NCBI RefSeq assembly: GCF_902168175.1
Contig: NZ_CABHOU010000009.1
Location: 1-64,000, forward strand
Direction of reading: 5' to 3'
Length of the DNA: 64,000 nucleotides
Source of the DNA: an uncultured Chitinophaga sp.
GTDB lineage: Bacteria > Bacteroidota > Bacteroidia > Chitinophagales > Chitinophagaceae
Below the pieces are notes generated by a model that was not told where the DNA came from, did not search any database, and was given only the letters and a program-made list of their open reading frames with translations. Below, in pieces: positions 35,870 through 44,830 of this stretch; within the stretch, counting starts at the first letter, position 1, and each line of letters begins with the position of its first letter. Both the position numbers and the translations under genes were made by a program.

Positions 35870-35931
35870 CGTTCTTAAAATTTTGACGCAAACCTACGTG
35901 ATTTTATTAAAAATCGGAAGAAGAGATGCGC

Positions 35932-36699
35932 TTAATGTACAGATGGTTTAGGTGGTTTTACCAGCGAAAGCAGGATGTAGGCGATAAAAACAAAGGGCAC
36001 CGCTGCAAAGCCCAGCACAGGAATACTGCCTATAGTAAGCAGTATCAGCAAAAACCGGGGCCAGTTATCCTTCACCGAAAAGTTCTTAAACTTCAGGCTG
36101 ATCATAGGAATGGAGGAAACCATGAGATAACACAATAACCCGATGATTACATATAGTACCCACACATTTTCCAGCAAATGCGCCATGTTAAAGGGATTAT
36201 ACAGCATAATAAGCGGGAACGACGCCACCAGCAAGCCTACTGCGGGAGTAGGCACGCCAATAAAATGCTCCGACTGCCGCGTATCGAGGTTGAACTTAGC
36301 GAGGCGATATGCCGCAAAACACGGCACCAATAAGGCCGGGGCCAGGTTTACGTATGAAACGTCGAACACATCGGGCGTTTGCATGTAAGCACTGCGTAAC
36401 AGGCGGAACAGCACCATGCCAGGCACAACACCGAAACTTACGACGTCGGCCAGACTGTCCAGCTCCTTGCCCATTGGGCTTTGTACCTTCAGCAGCCGGG
36501 CCACCATACCGTCGAAAAAGTCGAACACACCGGCCAGTACCACCAGAGCCGAAGCCCAGTAAACCGGGGCGGGATTGGTGATCATATAATCGGCGCCATT
36601 AAAGGTGGCAATGTATTCAGGAGCATGCAGAATAAAGATTACGGCAAGGGCGCCGCAAAAAAGATTGGCCAGGGTAAGGATATTAGGTACTTGTTTCAT
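35932..36699 (-). CDS. pssA: CDP-diacylglycerol-serine O-phosphatidyltransferase
   Basis: 255 aa. It carries the CDP-alcohol phosphotransferase motif D-G-x2-A-R-x8-G-x3-D-x3-D (FDGMVARLLKVQSPMGKELDSLAD). About six hydrophobic segments follow the N-terminal PNILTLANLFCGALAVIF. It makes phosphatidylserine, the precursor of phosphatidylethanolamine, in the inner membrane. A gene-free 57-bp gap with a hairpin separates it from the aminopeptidase P gene upstream. Confidence 0.92.
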   Translation of the reverse strand: MKQVPNILTLANLFCGALAVIFILHAPEYIATFNGADYMITNPAPVYWASALVVLAGVFDFFDGMVARLLKVQSPMGKELDSLADVVSFGVVPGMVLFRLLRSAYMQTPDVFDVSYVNLAPALLVPCFAAYRLAKFNLDTRQSEHFIGVPTPAVGLLVASFPLIMLYNPFNMAHLLENVWVLYVIIGLLCYLMVSSIPMISLKFKNFSVKDNWPRFLLILLTIGSIPVLGFAAVPFVFIAYILLSLVKPPKPSVH

Positions 36700-36719
36700 T
36701 AGCGTTTTCAGATATATAA

Positions 36720-36747
36720 GATGCGCGTTGCCGTAACAACGCGCATC
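36720..36747 (-). terminator. Hairpin downstream of the aminopeptidase P gene
   Basis: Perfect 11-bp stem GATGCGCGTTG / CAACGCGCATC with a 6-base loop, 10 bp after the stop codon at 36757. On the minus strand it is followed by a T/A-rich stretch rather than a clean T run. Confidence 0.5.
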
Positions 36748-36756
36748 CCGGGGAAA

Positions 36757-38049
36757 TTATTTTTTCATGAGTGCCTCGATCTCGTCGGCCGTGATCGGGA
36801 TATTCTTCATCAGGTCGATGTTTCCGCTGTTGGTTACCCAAATATTATTTTCGATGCGGATGCCTAATTGTTCTTCTTCGATGTAAATGCCCGGCTCCAC
36901 TGTAAGCACCGATCCTGCGGGGATAGCGCCGTACATCGACGGACCGAGATCATGTACGTCCACACCCAGGTGGTGAGATATGCCATGGTACAGGTACTTG
37001 CGGTAAGCGCGGTTCTCCGGATCTTCGTTCTTTACGTCCGCTTCGGTAATCAGTCCCAGTTTTATGAATTGTTTGCTGGCCTCATCGCCTACCTTCTCGT
37101 GATAATCCATCAGGCGCATGCCGGGGCGTAAGTAAGCCTTACAGAAATCGTGCAGGTGCAGGCAGGCGTTGTACACCTCGCGCTGGCGAACGGTAAACTT
37201 GCCATTAACTGGTACAGAGCGGGTGAGGTCGGCATTGTAACCGCCATAGGCAGCGCCAAAGTCCATTAATATTACCTCTCCGTCTTTACATTCCTGGTTA
37301 TTGCTGATGTAGTGGAGCGTGCGGGCACGATCGCCGCTGGCGATAATAGAGCCGTAAGCTTCTCCGGTGGCGCGGTTACGCAGGAACTCGTGCATAATTT
37401 CTGCATGAATTTCATGCTCCCATACGCCGGGTTTAATAAACTGCAGCACACGGCGGAAGGCCTTTTCGGTAATATCCATGGCCACCTGCATCACTTTCAC
37501 TTCTTCTTCCGTTTTAACGGCGCGTAATTGTTTAAATATCACGGCAGCACGCAGGAAATTATGGAGCGGGTAACGTTCGCGCATTTCTTCCGCATAACGG
37601 TAGTCGCGTACGGGAACGTAGTTCGATTTGCGGTTGTTTTCGTTGGTATTAAGATAAACACTGCCGGCTTCGTGTACCCAGGGTTGCAGCAGGCCGTCCA
37701 GCGTATCGAGCCACACGATGGTAGAGATGCCCGAGATGGCAGTAGCTTCCTGGCGGCGGAGGCGTTTACCGTCCCACTTCTCTTTCAGTTCGTTAGGCCG
37801 CACCAGCACGAGTACTTCGCGGTACTTAGGATCCGGATGGTCGGGGTAAAGAATGACCATGGTGTCTTCCTGGTCGATACCCGTTAACCAGTACAGGTCG
37901 GAATTTTGTTTAAATGCGTGTAAGGCGTCGCCATTGGTGGGCAGCTCATCGTTGCTGTTGATAATAGCGATCGACTGTGGTACCATCTTTTCCGTAAAGC
38001 GCTGTCGGTTCTTAATAAAGATCTGTGGATCAAGTGGTAAAGACTTCAT
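36757..38049 (-). CDS. pepP: Xaa-Pro aminopeptidase (aminopeptidase P, M24B)
   Basis: 430 aa, normal length. The N-terminal creatinase-like domain contains NSDLYWLTGIDQEDTMVILYP. The C-terminal pita-bread domain has the metal site: Asp residues in LMDFGAAYGGYNADLTRSVPV, His in ISHHLGVDVHD, Glu in LTVEPGIYI and Glu in LGIRIENNIWV. It releases N-terminal residues next to proline in the cytoplasm using two divalent metal ions. It is divergent from pckA and has its own near-perfect promoter. Confidence 0.93.
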   Translation of the reverse strand: MKSLPLDPQIFIKNRQRFTEKMVPQSIAIINSNDELPTNGDALHAFKQNSDLYWLTGIDQEDTMVILYPDHPDPKYREVLVLVRPNELKEKWDGKRLRRQEATAISGISTIVWLDTLDGLLQPWVHEAGSVYLNTNENNRKSNYVPVRDYRYAEEMRERYPLHNFLRAAVIFKQLRAVKTEEEVKVMQVAMDITEKAFRRVLQFIKPGVWEHEIHAEIMHEFLRNRATGEAYGSIIASGDRARTLHYISNNQECKDGEVILMDFGAAYGGYNADLTRSVPVNGKFTVRQREVYNACLHLHDFCKAYLRPGMRLMDYHEKVGDEASKQFIKLGLITEADVKNEDPENRAYRKYLYHGISHHLGVDVHDLGPSMYGAIPAGSVLTVEPGIYIEEEQLGIRIENNIWVTNSGNIDLMKNIPITADEIEALMKK

Positions 38050-38096
38050 ATGATGATATAATTCGTTGTTTACTGCTTTGGCGAGGATTAAGGTGC

Positions 38097-38127
38097 CAAA
38101 CCTACAGGAAAATGGTCAACTATCAAA
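38097..38127 (-). promoter_or_regulatory. Promoter of the aminopeptidase P gene
   Basis: Minus strand TTTG (38127-38124), 19 bases, TAGGTTTG (38104-38097): full match to the Bacteroidota sigma consensus in both boxes and spacing. It lies 48 bp upstream of the start codon. Confidence 0.75.
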
Positions 38128-38278
38128 ATAGGCGATAAGTGTCTGCTAAACGCCTTATAAATTATTAGCAAAAGATTGATTTATATATTTCAGCAATCGA
38201 TATTAATTAGCGACTATCTAATATTAATACCAGATAAACCAATATTGGCTAATTTTACAAGGTGCAACACCTAAAAAA

Positions 38279-38308
38279 TTAGATACTTTCAAAAAAAGCC
38301 TAGTTTTG
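38279..38308 (+). promoter_or_regulatory. Promoter of pckA
   Basis: TTAG (38279-38282), 18 bases, TAGTTTTG (38301-38308), 26 bases before the start codon. The -7 box is consensus and the -33 box is one base off. The 285-bp divergent gap with pepP is A/T-rich, with several TAATATTAAT-like inverted segments (about 38195-38250) that could bind a regulator. Confidence 0.65.
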
Positions 38309-38334
38309 CTTCTACACCAAAACAATCTTTCTTT

Positions 38335-39942
38335 ATGCAAATCAGTAGTGTGAGAGATACACTTACGGAACTTAAAGAATTGGGCATAGGAGATATTGCG
38401 AACGTTTATTATCAGCTTTCACCTGAAGAACTGATTTCGCAGACCCTGGCCCGCAGGCAGGGTAGCCTGACCGACAGCGGCGCATTAGCCGTTAACACCG
38501 GAGAATTCACCGGTCGTTCGCCCAAGGACAAGTTCATCGTAAAGGACGGCAAAACTGCCGACAGTGTTAACTGGAACGACTTTAACCAGCCATTTTCAAC
38601 AGAAAATTTCGACAACCTTTTTGGTAAGATCAGTGCTTACCTGAAAGACAAACAGGTATGGGTACGTGATTGTTACGCCTGTGCCGACCCCGCTTACCGG
38701 GTAAACATCCGTGTGATTACGGAAACGCCCTGGGCTAACTTATTTGCCTACAACATGTTCCTGCGTCCTTCTGATGAGGAGGTAGAGCACATGGACCCCG
38801 AATGGACAGTGATCCAGGTACCCGGTTTCCTGGCCAATCCGGCCACCGATGGTACCCGCCAGCACAACTTCTCCATCGTAAGTTTTACGAAGAAGATGAT
38901 CATTATTGGCGGATCGGCTTACACCGGCGAGATCAAGAAAGGCATTTTTACGATCCTGAATTACGTGTTACCGCACGAGCATGGCGTACTGCCGATGCAC
39001 TGTTCGGCCAACCAGGGTAAAAAAGGCGATACGGCTATCTTCTTCGGCCTCAGCGGCACGGGCAAGACGACCCTCAGCGCCGATCCCGAAAGAAAACTGA
39101 TTGGCGACGACGAGCATGGATGGAACAGCCACAACGTGTTTAACTTCGAAGGAGGTTGTTACGCCAAAACCATCGACCTGAGCGCCGAGAAAGAACCACA
39201 GATCTTCCAGGCCATACAGGACGGGGCTTTGCTGGAAAACATCGGCTACTACCCCAACAGCAATAAAGTTAATTATGAGGATGGCAGTATCACGGAAAAT
39301 ACCCGTGTATCCTATCCCCTACATTATATTGATAATGCACTGGAGCCTTCTATCGGCAGCACTCCTAAAAACATCTTTTTCCTAACCTGCGATGCGTACG
39401 GTGTGTTGCCACCTGTTTCCAAATTAACACCGGGACAGGCCATGTACCAGTTTATGTCTGGTTACACGGCTAAAGTAGCCGGCACGGAAGCTGGTATCAC
39501 AGAACCTAAATCCACGTTCAGCGCATGTTTCGGGGCTCCATTCATGCCGTTGCATCCGGCTCAGTACGCGAAAATGCTGGGCGAAAAGATGCGCGAGCAT
39601 GAGGTGAACGTATGGATGATTAACACCGGCTGGACGGGCGGTGCTTATGGTACGGGGCAACGTATTAAACTGGCCTTCACCCGCGCTATGATCACCGCCG
39701 CCCTTACCGGTGAGCTGGAAAAAGTAGCTTACCGCGAGCATGAAGTGTTTGGCGTAGCCATTCCCGAGTCGTGCCCGGGCGTACCCGACGAAATCCTTGA
39801 TCCACGCAATACCTGGAAGGACACAACCGCTTACGACAACAAAGCAGCCGACCTGGCCGCCCAGTTCGTACGCAACTTCGAAAAGTATGCGGACAAAACA
39901 GACAAGGAGATCCTGGACGCAGCGCCTAAACCGCTGCAATAA
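38335..39942 (+). CDS. pckA: Phosphoenolpyruvate carboxykinase (ATP)
   Basis: 535 aa, as expected. Landmarks: GEFTGRSPKDKFIV (substrate binding), HCSANQGKKGDTAIFFGLSGTGKTTLSAD (kinase-1a P-loop), LIGDDEHGW (kinase-2), FEGGCYAKTIDLS, the ENTRVSYPLHYIDNA segment and NTGWTGGAYGTGQRI. It converts oxaloacetate and ATP to PEP and CO2, the first step of gluconeogenesis, which suits growth on peptides or polymer breakdown products. It has its own promoter and terminator. Confidence 0.96.
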   Translation: MQISSVRDTLTELKELGIGDIANVYYQLSPEELISQTLARRQGSLTDSGALAVNTGEFTGRSPKDKFIVKDGKTADSVNWNDFNQPFSTENFDNLFGKISAYLKDKQVWVRDCYACADPAYRVNIRVITETPWANLFAYNMFLRPSDEEVEHMDPEWTVIQVPGFLANPATDGTRQHNFSIVSFTKKMIIIGGSAYTGEIKKGIFTILNYVLPHEHGVLPMHCSANQGKKGDTAIFFGLSGTGKTTLSADPERKLIGDDEHGWNSHNVFNFEGGCYAKTIDLSAEKEPQIFQAIQDGALLENIGYYPNSNKVNYEDGSITENTRVSYPLHYIDNALEPSIGSTPKNIFFLTCDAYGVLPPVSKLTPGQAMYQFMSGYTAKVAGTEAGITEPKSTFSACFGAPFMPLHPAQYAKMLGEKMREHEVNVWMINTGWTGGAYGTGQRIKLAFTRAMITAALTGELEKVAYREHEVFGVAIPESCPGVPDEILDPRNTWKDTTAYDNKAADLAAQFVRNFEKYADKTDKEILDAAPKPLQ

Positions 39943-39975
39943 ATTAGTCTGTTCATTAGCAACCATATGTATTCC

Positions 39976-40006
39976 GGCGGGGCCTTAGCGACCCCGCCTT
40001 TTTTTA
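39976..40006 (+). terminator. Terminator after pckA
   Basis: Stem GGCGGGG / CCCCGCC (39976-39982 and 39992-39998) followed by a run of T. It lies directly before the folD promoter. Confidence 0.85.
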
Positions 40007-40028
40007 CGATCAATTTTTCGTAATTTTG
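39999..40028 (+). promoter_or_regulatory. Promoter of folD
   Basis: TAATTTTG (40021-40028) matches TAnnTTTG; TTTT about 18 bases upstream may serve as the -33 box and overlaps the pckA terminator T run. The box ends 3 bases before ATG 40032, so the mRNA may be nearly leaderless. Confidence 0.5.
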
Positions 40029-40031
40029 CGC

Positions 40032-40919
40032 ATGCAAATTTTAGACGGTAAATTAGTATCCCAGGCTACAAAAGACCTGTTAGCACAAAAAGTAACGGAG
40101 TTAAAAGCTTTAGGAAAAAAAACGCCTCACCTGGCCGCCATACTGGTGGGCAACAGCGGCGCCAGCGAAACTTACGTAGCGTCCAAAGTAAAGAGCTGTG
40201 CCGAAATTGGTTACAACTCTACCCTGCTGCGTTTCGACGAGCAGATATCTGAAAAACACCTCCTGGACAATATTCAACTGCTGAACGAAAATCCCGACAT
40301 CGACGGTATTCTTGTACAGCTGCCTTTACCTAAACACATTAACGAAGAGCTGGTAATCAACACTATTGACCCGACGAAGGATGTAGACGGCTTCCATCCC
40401 ATGAACGTGGGTAAAATGGTAAGCGGCCTGCCTACTTATGTGCCTGCTACCCCATACGGCATTATGTTAATGCTGGAACATTATAATATCGACACCAAAG
40501 GCAAACATGCCGTAGTGATAGGCCGCAGCCATATCGTGGGTACGCCCATGAGCATACTGCTGAGCCGCAATACCAAACCAGGTAACTGCACGGTTACCCT
40601 CTGCCACTCTCAAACCAAAAACCTGAAAGAGCTTTGCCTCCAGGCCGACATCATCGTAGCTGCCATTGGCCGCCCCGATTATGTTACCGCCGATATGGTT
40701 AAAGAAGGTGCGATCATTATCGACGTAGGTATTAACCGTGTAGCCGACGCCAGCAAAAAAAGCGGCTTCCGCCTCGTGGGAGATGTAAAGTTTGATGAAG
40801 TAGCACCCAAATGCAGCTTTATTACCCCGGTACCGGGTGGCGTTGGCCCTATGACCATCGCGGCTTTGCTGAAAAACACCTACCACGCTTCTATTGGAGA
40901 AAAAGAACACCTGAACTAA
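40032..40919 (+). CDS. folD: Bifunctional methylenetetrahydrofolate dehydrogenase / methenyltetrahydrofolate cyclohydrolase
   Basis: 295 aa from ATG 40032 ([15 protein letters not shown]); a TTG two codons upstream falls within the -7 box and is unlikely. Family motifs: [27 protein letters not shown] substrate site with catalytic Lys, [30 protein letters not shown], the dinucleotide site [17 protein letters not shown], and the ending [18 protein letters not shown]. It makes 10-formyl-THF for purine and fMet synthesis. It lies 60 bp before queE. Confidence 0.95.
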   Translation: MQILDGKLVSQATKDLLAQKVTELKALGKKTPHLAAILVGNSGASETYVASKVKSCAEIGYNSTLLRFDEQISEKHLLDNIQLLNENPDIDGILVQLPLPKHINEELVINTIDPTKDVDGFHPMNVGKMVSGLPTYVPATPYGIMLMLEHYNIDTKGKHAVVIGRSHIVGTPMSILLSRNTKPGNCTVTLCHSQTKNLKELCLQADIIVAAIGRPDYVTADMVKEGAIIIDVGINRVADASKKSGFRLVGDVKFDEVAPKCSFITPVPGGVGPMTIAALLKNTYHASIGEKEHLN

Positions 40920-40978
40920 ATACCGAAGGGGAAAAATTTGACAAAGGCCGGTATATACCAGACCTTTGCAATAATATC

Positions 40979-41602
40979 ATGCTCATTACAGCAACACATA
41001 CCGCTACCAAACTGCCTGTCATGGAATACTTCTACACCCTCCAGGGTGAAGGGTTTTACCAGGGCCAGGCCGCTTACTTCATCCGTCTTGGCGGTTGCGA
41101 TGTAGGCTGCCATTGGTGCGATGTGAAAGAAAGCTGGGATGCCGGCAAACATCCACAGCTGAACATCAACGACATCGTAAACGAAGCGGCACAGTTTCCA
41201 GGTAGAATTGCCGTAATTACGGGCGGCGAACCGCTGATGCACAATCTCGGCGACCTTACCGAAGCCCTGCACAAAGCTGGCTTCCGCACTCATATCGAAA
41301 CATCGGGTTCCTCCCCTTTAAGTGGAGAACTGGACTGGATCACCTTATCGCCTAAGAAATTTAAAGCGCCATTACCCGAAGCCTGCGAAAAGGCCAATGA
41401 ACTGAAGGTGGTCGTGTTTAACAAATCAGACTTTGCCTGGGCAGAGAAACATGCTGCTATGGTTGGCCCCGATTGTAAACTTTACCTGGCCCCGGAATGG
41501 AGCAAAAAAGAGGAAGTAACCCCGCTGATCATCGATTATATCAAAGACCACCCGAGATGGCAATTGTCTTTGCAGATACATAAATATATTAATGTACCAT
41601 AG
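40979..41602 (+). CDS. queE: 7-carboxy-7-deazaguanine synthase (radical SAM)
   Basis: 207 aa from ATG 40979 (MLITATHTATKLPVMEYF); the frame is open upstream into folD but those residues do not fit. It has FYTLQGEGFYQGQAAYFIRLGGCDVGC and the iron-sulphur motif C-x3-C-x2-C (CDVGCHWCD), then ITGGEPLMH and HIETSGSSPL. QueE rearranges 6-carboxytetrahydropterin to CDG in the queuosine pathway. A strong terminator follows. Confidence 0.92.
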   Translation: MLITATHTATKLPVMEYFYTLQGEGFYQGQAAYFIRLGGCDVGCHWCDVKESWDAGKHPQLNINDIVNEAAQFPGRIAVITGGEPLMHNLGDLTEALHKAGFRTHIETSGSSPLSGELDWITLSPKKFKAPLPEACEKANELKVVVFNKSDFAWAEKHAAMVGPDCKLYLAPEWSKKEEVTPLIIDYIKDHPRWQLSLQIHKYINVP

Positions 41603-41603
41603 G

Positions 41604-41632
41604 AAAAGCGGGGTAGACACCCCGCTTTTTTG
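41604..41632 (+). terminator. Terminator after queE
   Basis: Stem AAAAGCGGGGT / ACCCCGCTTTT with a 4-5-base loop and a T run, immediately after the stop codon. Confidence 0.9.
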
Positions 41633-41860
41633 TTATTTAGTTTATGAGAAAGTATGGGTAAACACCCCACTTTTTATTTCGTGAGTTATTGTTAATTACT
41701 GTAAAGGTTTTTTACAGTCAACGCAAAATTTATCTTGTAGGCCTAAGCCCGATAGATGTTTCAGTGATATACTACTAAAGACGACGCAGATCGAAAAAAG
41801 TAACAACATCTATCAATAAAAAACACAATACCATATCCCCATTTTCCGTTATTTTACAAC

Positions 41861-43756
41861 ATGATAAGAGTACGTATCCTATTAACCGGTATCTGCCTGG
41901 CATTGTTTGGCCTTTACGCAAAGGCGCAAACAGTAGGCTATGAAAATGCCGGCAAAAAAGCCCAGCAACACTTCGACAACGCCATCACGGCAGTGGGCAG
42001 TTTCCAATACAAAGAAGCGATATCACAACTGGAGAGCGCCATTAAGGCACAACCTAGGTTCATCGATGCGTACGGACAATTGGGCCTTACATACGTAGAA
42101 CTCAAACAATACCAACTGGCAGTCACCACTTTCGACAAACTGAAACAACTCGACTCCAATGCTATACGGCCAGCCAGAATGCCTTATTCCAGGGCACTGG
42201 CAGGACTGGGCAGGTATGAAGAGGCATTGGCAGTAGTTAACCAGTATCTTGCTATTTCTAAATCGGCAAGTCCGAACGCGGTGAAACTGAAAGCGAACTA
42301 CGAGTTTGCCATTGCCGCCAAAAGCAATGCAGCACCGTTCGAACCTAAAAACCTGGGCGACAGCATCAACTCAAAAGACCCTGAATATTTTCCTTCATTA
42401 ACCATCGACGACCAGACGCTGGTATATACACGCCGCGTGAACGGCCGCAACGAAGACTTCTTCATAGCACTGCGCGACAGCGCACACTGGCGTAAATCCA
42501 GGGATATGGGCGAACCGGTGAACACCGCCTTCAATGAGGGCGCGCAGAATATTTCGCAAGATGGAGAAATGCTCGTATTTACCGGCTGCGATTTCCCCAA
42601 CGGTCGTGGCAGTTGTGATATTTATTACTCCATAAAAACAGCCGAAGGCTGGCAGGCGCCCGTGAATATGGGCGGTGCCATCAATACCCGCGAATGGGAA
42701 TCGCAGCCCTGTTTATCGCCCGACAAACAAACATTGTACTTCGTGAGGGCCACCAGCGATGCGGCGGCAGATATTTTCATAAGCAAACGCCTGGCGAACG
42801 GCCAGTGGGAACAGGCACAACGCCTTGGCCCTAACATTAACACACGTTTGGCCGAGAGTACACCATTCATCCACGCGGATAACCAAACGCTCTACTTTTC
42901 TTCCGCAGGCCACCCTGGCTTTGGCGCACAGGACTTGTTCTTTTCGCGCCGCCAGCCCGATGGCAACTGGGGACCAGCAGTAAACCTTGGCTACCCGGTT
43001 AACACCATTGACGAAGATGCCAGCATGGTGGTATCGTCGGATGGCCGCACCGCCTACTTTGCTTCAGACAGAGCCGATACACGCGGCGCGCTGGATATTT
43101 ACAGCTTCGAACTACCTGAAACAGCAAGAGCACAGAAAACGCTGTATGTACGAGGTTATGTATACGACGCTAAAACAGAGCAACGCCTGCCCGCAACCCT
43201 GGAGCTGATTGATCTGCAAACCGGTTTTAACATTGCCACCGTAAGGAGTACAGCAGACGGCAGTTACCTTGTTCCGCTCCCTTTGGGCAAAGATTACGCG
43301 TTTAACGTTAACCGAAAAGGCTATTTATTTTATTCTGATAACTTCTCTTTGTTAGCCTCGCAGGATGGTAAACCTTATGAAAAGAACATTCCGCTGCAAC
43401 CGCTGGAAGCTAATGCTGTAGTGATATTGAAGAACATCTTTTTTGAAACAGGCAAGTACGCATTAAAAGAAGATTCGTATACCGAGCTGGATAAAACAGT
43501 AAAACTCTTGGGAGAAAACAGTTCGATGAAAGTAGAGATCAGCGGTCACACCGATGATGTGGGTGCCGATAAAGACAACCAGGTGTTATCTGAGAACCGT
43601 GCAAAAGAAGTGGTAAAATACCTCGTGAGTAAAGGCATACCGGCAGACAGGGTGGTGGCTAAAGGCTACGGCGAAACACAGCCAGTGGCGCCAAACGACA
43701 CCGAGGACGGAAGAGCCCAGAACAGGCGGACCGTGTTAAAAGTGATAAGTTTGTAA
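41861..43756 (+). CDS. PorE-like outer-membrane protein: TPR, PD40 propeller, CRD and OmpA domains
   Basis: 631 aa with a signal peptide (LLTGICLALFGLYAKAQ). Order of domains: TPR-like helices about 30-135 (AYGQLGLTYVELKQYQLAV); PD40/WD40-like beta-propeller repeats about 165-420 (YFPSLTIDDQTLVYTRR, QNISQDGEMLVFTGC, TPFIHADNQTLYFSS, SMVVSSDGRTAYFASD); a carboxypeptidase-regulatory-like beta sandwich about 425-500; and a C-terminal OmpA domain about 515-631 (EISGHTDDVGADKDNQVLSENRAKEVVKYL). This is the architecture of PorE, a peptidoglycan-linked part of the type IX secretion system. Paralogues with the same layout exist, so it may instead be a general envelope anchor. Confidence 0.82.
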   Translation: MIRVRILLTGICLALFGLYAKAQTVGYENAGKKAQQHFDNAITAVGSFQYKEAISQLESAIKAQPRFIDAYGQLGLTYVELKQYQLAVTTFDKLKQLDSNAIRPARMPYSRALAGLGRYEEALAVVNQYLAISKSASPNAVKLKANYEFAIAAKSNAAPFEPKNLGDSINSKDPEYFPSLTIDDQTLVYTRRVNGRNEDFFIALRDSAHWRKSRDMGEPVNTAFNEGAQNISQDGEMLVFTGCDFPNGRGSCDIYYSIKTAEGWQAPVNMGGAINTREWESQPCLSPDKQTLYFVRATSDAAADIFISKRLANGQWEQAQRLGPNINTRLAESTPFIHADNQTLYFSSAGHPGFGAQDLFFSRRQPDGNWGPAVNLGYPVNTIDEDASMVVSSDGRTAYFASDRADTRGALDIYSFELPETARAQKTLYVRGYVYDAKTEQRLPATLELIDLQTGFNIATVRSTADGSYLVPLPLGKDYAFNVNRKGYLFYSDNFSLLASQDGKPYEKNIPLQPLEANAVVILKNIFFETGKYALKEDSYTELDKTVKLLGENSSMKVEISGHTDDVGADKDNQVLSENRAKEVVKYLVSKGIPADRVVAKGYGETQPVAPNDTEDGRAQNRRTVLKVISL

Positions 43757-43770
43757 TGATTGTTTTGATA

Positions 43771-43813
43771 AAAAGGAAGCGGCGATGGATGAGACCCGTC
43801 GCCGCTTCCTTTT
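43771..43813. terminator. Bidirectional terminator
   Basis: Perfect 15-bp stem AAAAGGAAGCGGCGA / TCGCCGCTTCCTTTT (43771-43785 and 43799-43813) with a 13-base loop. It lies between the convergent PorE-like and e(P4)-like genes and can end transcription from both sides. Confidence 0.9.
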
Positions 43814-43836
43814 AGTATATGTGGCTTCTTATTCAA

Positions 43837-43850
43837 GGCGGTGTATACAC
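43837..43850. repeat. Dispersed GGTGTATAC element, copy 2
   Basis: GGCGGTGTATACAC in the short gap between convergent genes, 24 bp after the terminator. Shares 12 of its bases with the copy at 2861. Confidence 0.55.
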
Positions 43851-43904
43851 AGTTTAATTTCGGGTGCATCGATGCTGTTATGTTAAAATCTGGCGACATC
43901 ACGA

Positions 43905-43918
43905 GCGGTGTATACACC
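43905..43918. repeat. Dispersed GGTGTATAC element, copy 3 (perfect palindrome)
   Basis: GCGGTGTATACACC contains the 12-bp perfect palindrome GGTGTATACACC (43907-43918). It touches the stop codon of the e(P4)-like phosphatase gene. Two copies lie 67 bp apart here. Confidence 0.6.
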
Positions 43919-44760
43919 TACATCACCAGTTTCTTCGGCACCTTCTCCGCCGGGTAATCCTTTAGCGACGCCCTGTACAGCGAATCCTTCTGCTGCTGCG
44001 TTAAGCCGTTATTATATTGGCGTAACGCCGACTCCCAATCGCCATACATAGCGTTAGGCAGTACAATAAATCTTGATCCGAATGTTTGCTGCAGGCTGTC
44101 CACAGCACGCTGGCGGTCGTTGCTCGTGCGTTTATCAAATACATCTGCAAAGTCGCCGAGATTATCGCCTAACAGCATGACGATGTTATGTGTTCTGGCA
44201 ATGCTTTCGCGGCGCGGACCTTTGGCCGACTTGTCGGTTTGCAGGATCAGGTGTTGATCATCAGCATAAGGAAATACCCAGCGTTCCAGGTTTTTCCGCG
44301 TAGCTATACGCTCCTGTTCCATGCGGTTCGTAACATAAAATACTTCTACCCCTTTGGAGGCGGCGTATTTCAGGAATGACACCGCACCGGGAATAGAATC
44401 TGCATCGGCCCTGCTGGTCCAGGCGAACCAGGTATCTTTTGTATAACCGTTATGAAAACCCGACTGCATGGCCGAATAGGCACTGTTATCCAGCACCGTT
44501 TCATCGATATCCGTAACGATGGCGCGCGGCAGGCTGGAAGGTTGCTGCAGTACTGCGTCCAGCTCAAGTTTGGCGAGGCGGTAAGCCTGGAAACACAGCG
44601 CCCGGTATTCGCCGGAGCGTTGTTGCCACAAAGCAGCCCATGCAGCGCCATTGTGGCCGAACGAAGCGGCTGATAGCGCCGATGTTTGTGAGGGCTGTGC
44701 GGTACGGCAGGAGGCAGATATTATCACTAAAAATATAGCGGCGTATTTTTTCATCATCAT
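43918..44760 (-). CDS. Acid phosphatase lipoprotein, e(P4)/5'-nucleotidase HAD family
   Basis: 280 aa with a lipoprotein signal (hydrophobic stretch, then SASC with the lipid-modified Cys). Catalytic HAD motif I is AIVTDIDETVLDN; further motifs include VEVFYVTNRMEQERIATRKNLE (motif II region) and VMLLGDNLGDFADVF (motif IV). e(P4)-type enzymes dephosphorylate nucleotides such as NMN or AMP outside the cytoplasm for uptake. It is convergent with the PorE-like gene and divergent from dprA. Confidence 0.9.
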   Translation of the reverse strand: MMMKKYAAIFLVIISASCRTAQPSQTSALSAASFGHNGAAWAALWQQRSGEYRALCFQAYRLAKLELDAVLQQPSSLPRAIVTDIDETVLDNSAYSAMQSGFHNGYTKDTWFAWTSRADADSIPGAVSFLKYAASKGVEVFYVTNRMEQERIATRKNLERWVFPYADDQHLILQTDKSAKGPRRESIARTHNIVMLLGDNLGDFADVFDKRTSNDRQRAVDSLQQTFGSRFIVLPNAMYGDWESALRQYNNGLTQQQKDSLYRASLKDYPAEKVPKKLVM

Positions 44761-44830
44761 ACATTTAAAGTAAATAAATTTCGGAAGAATGGCGTAAATT
44801 GAACAGAATTGTATTGTTAACCAACCATTT

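Noticed and set aside
34937..35878. Plus-strand ORF of 313 aa
   Set aside because: Antisense to rsmI and purS.
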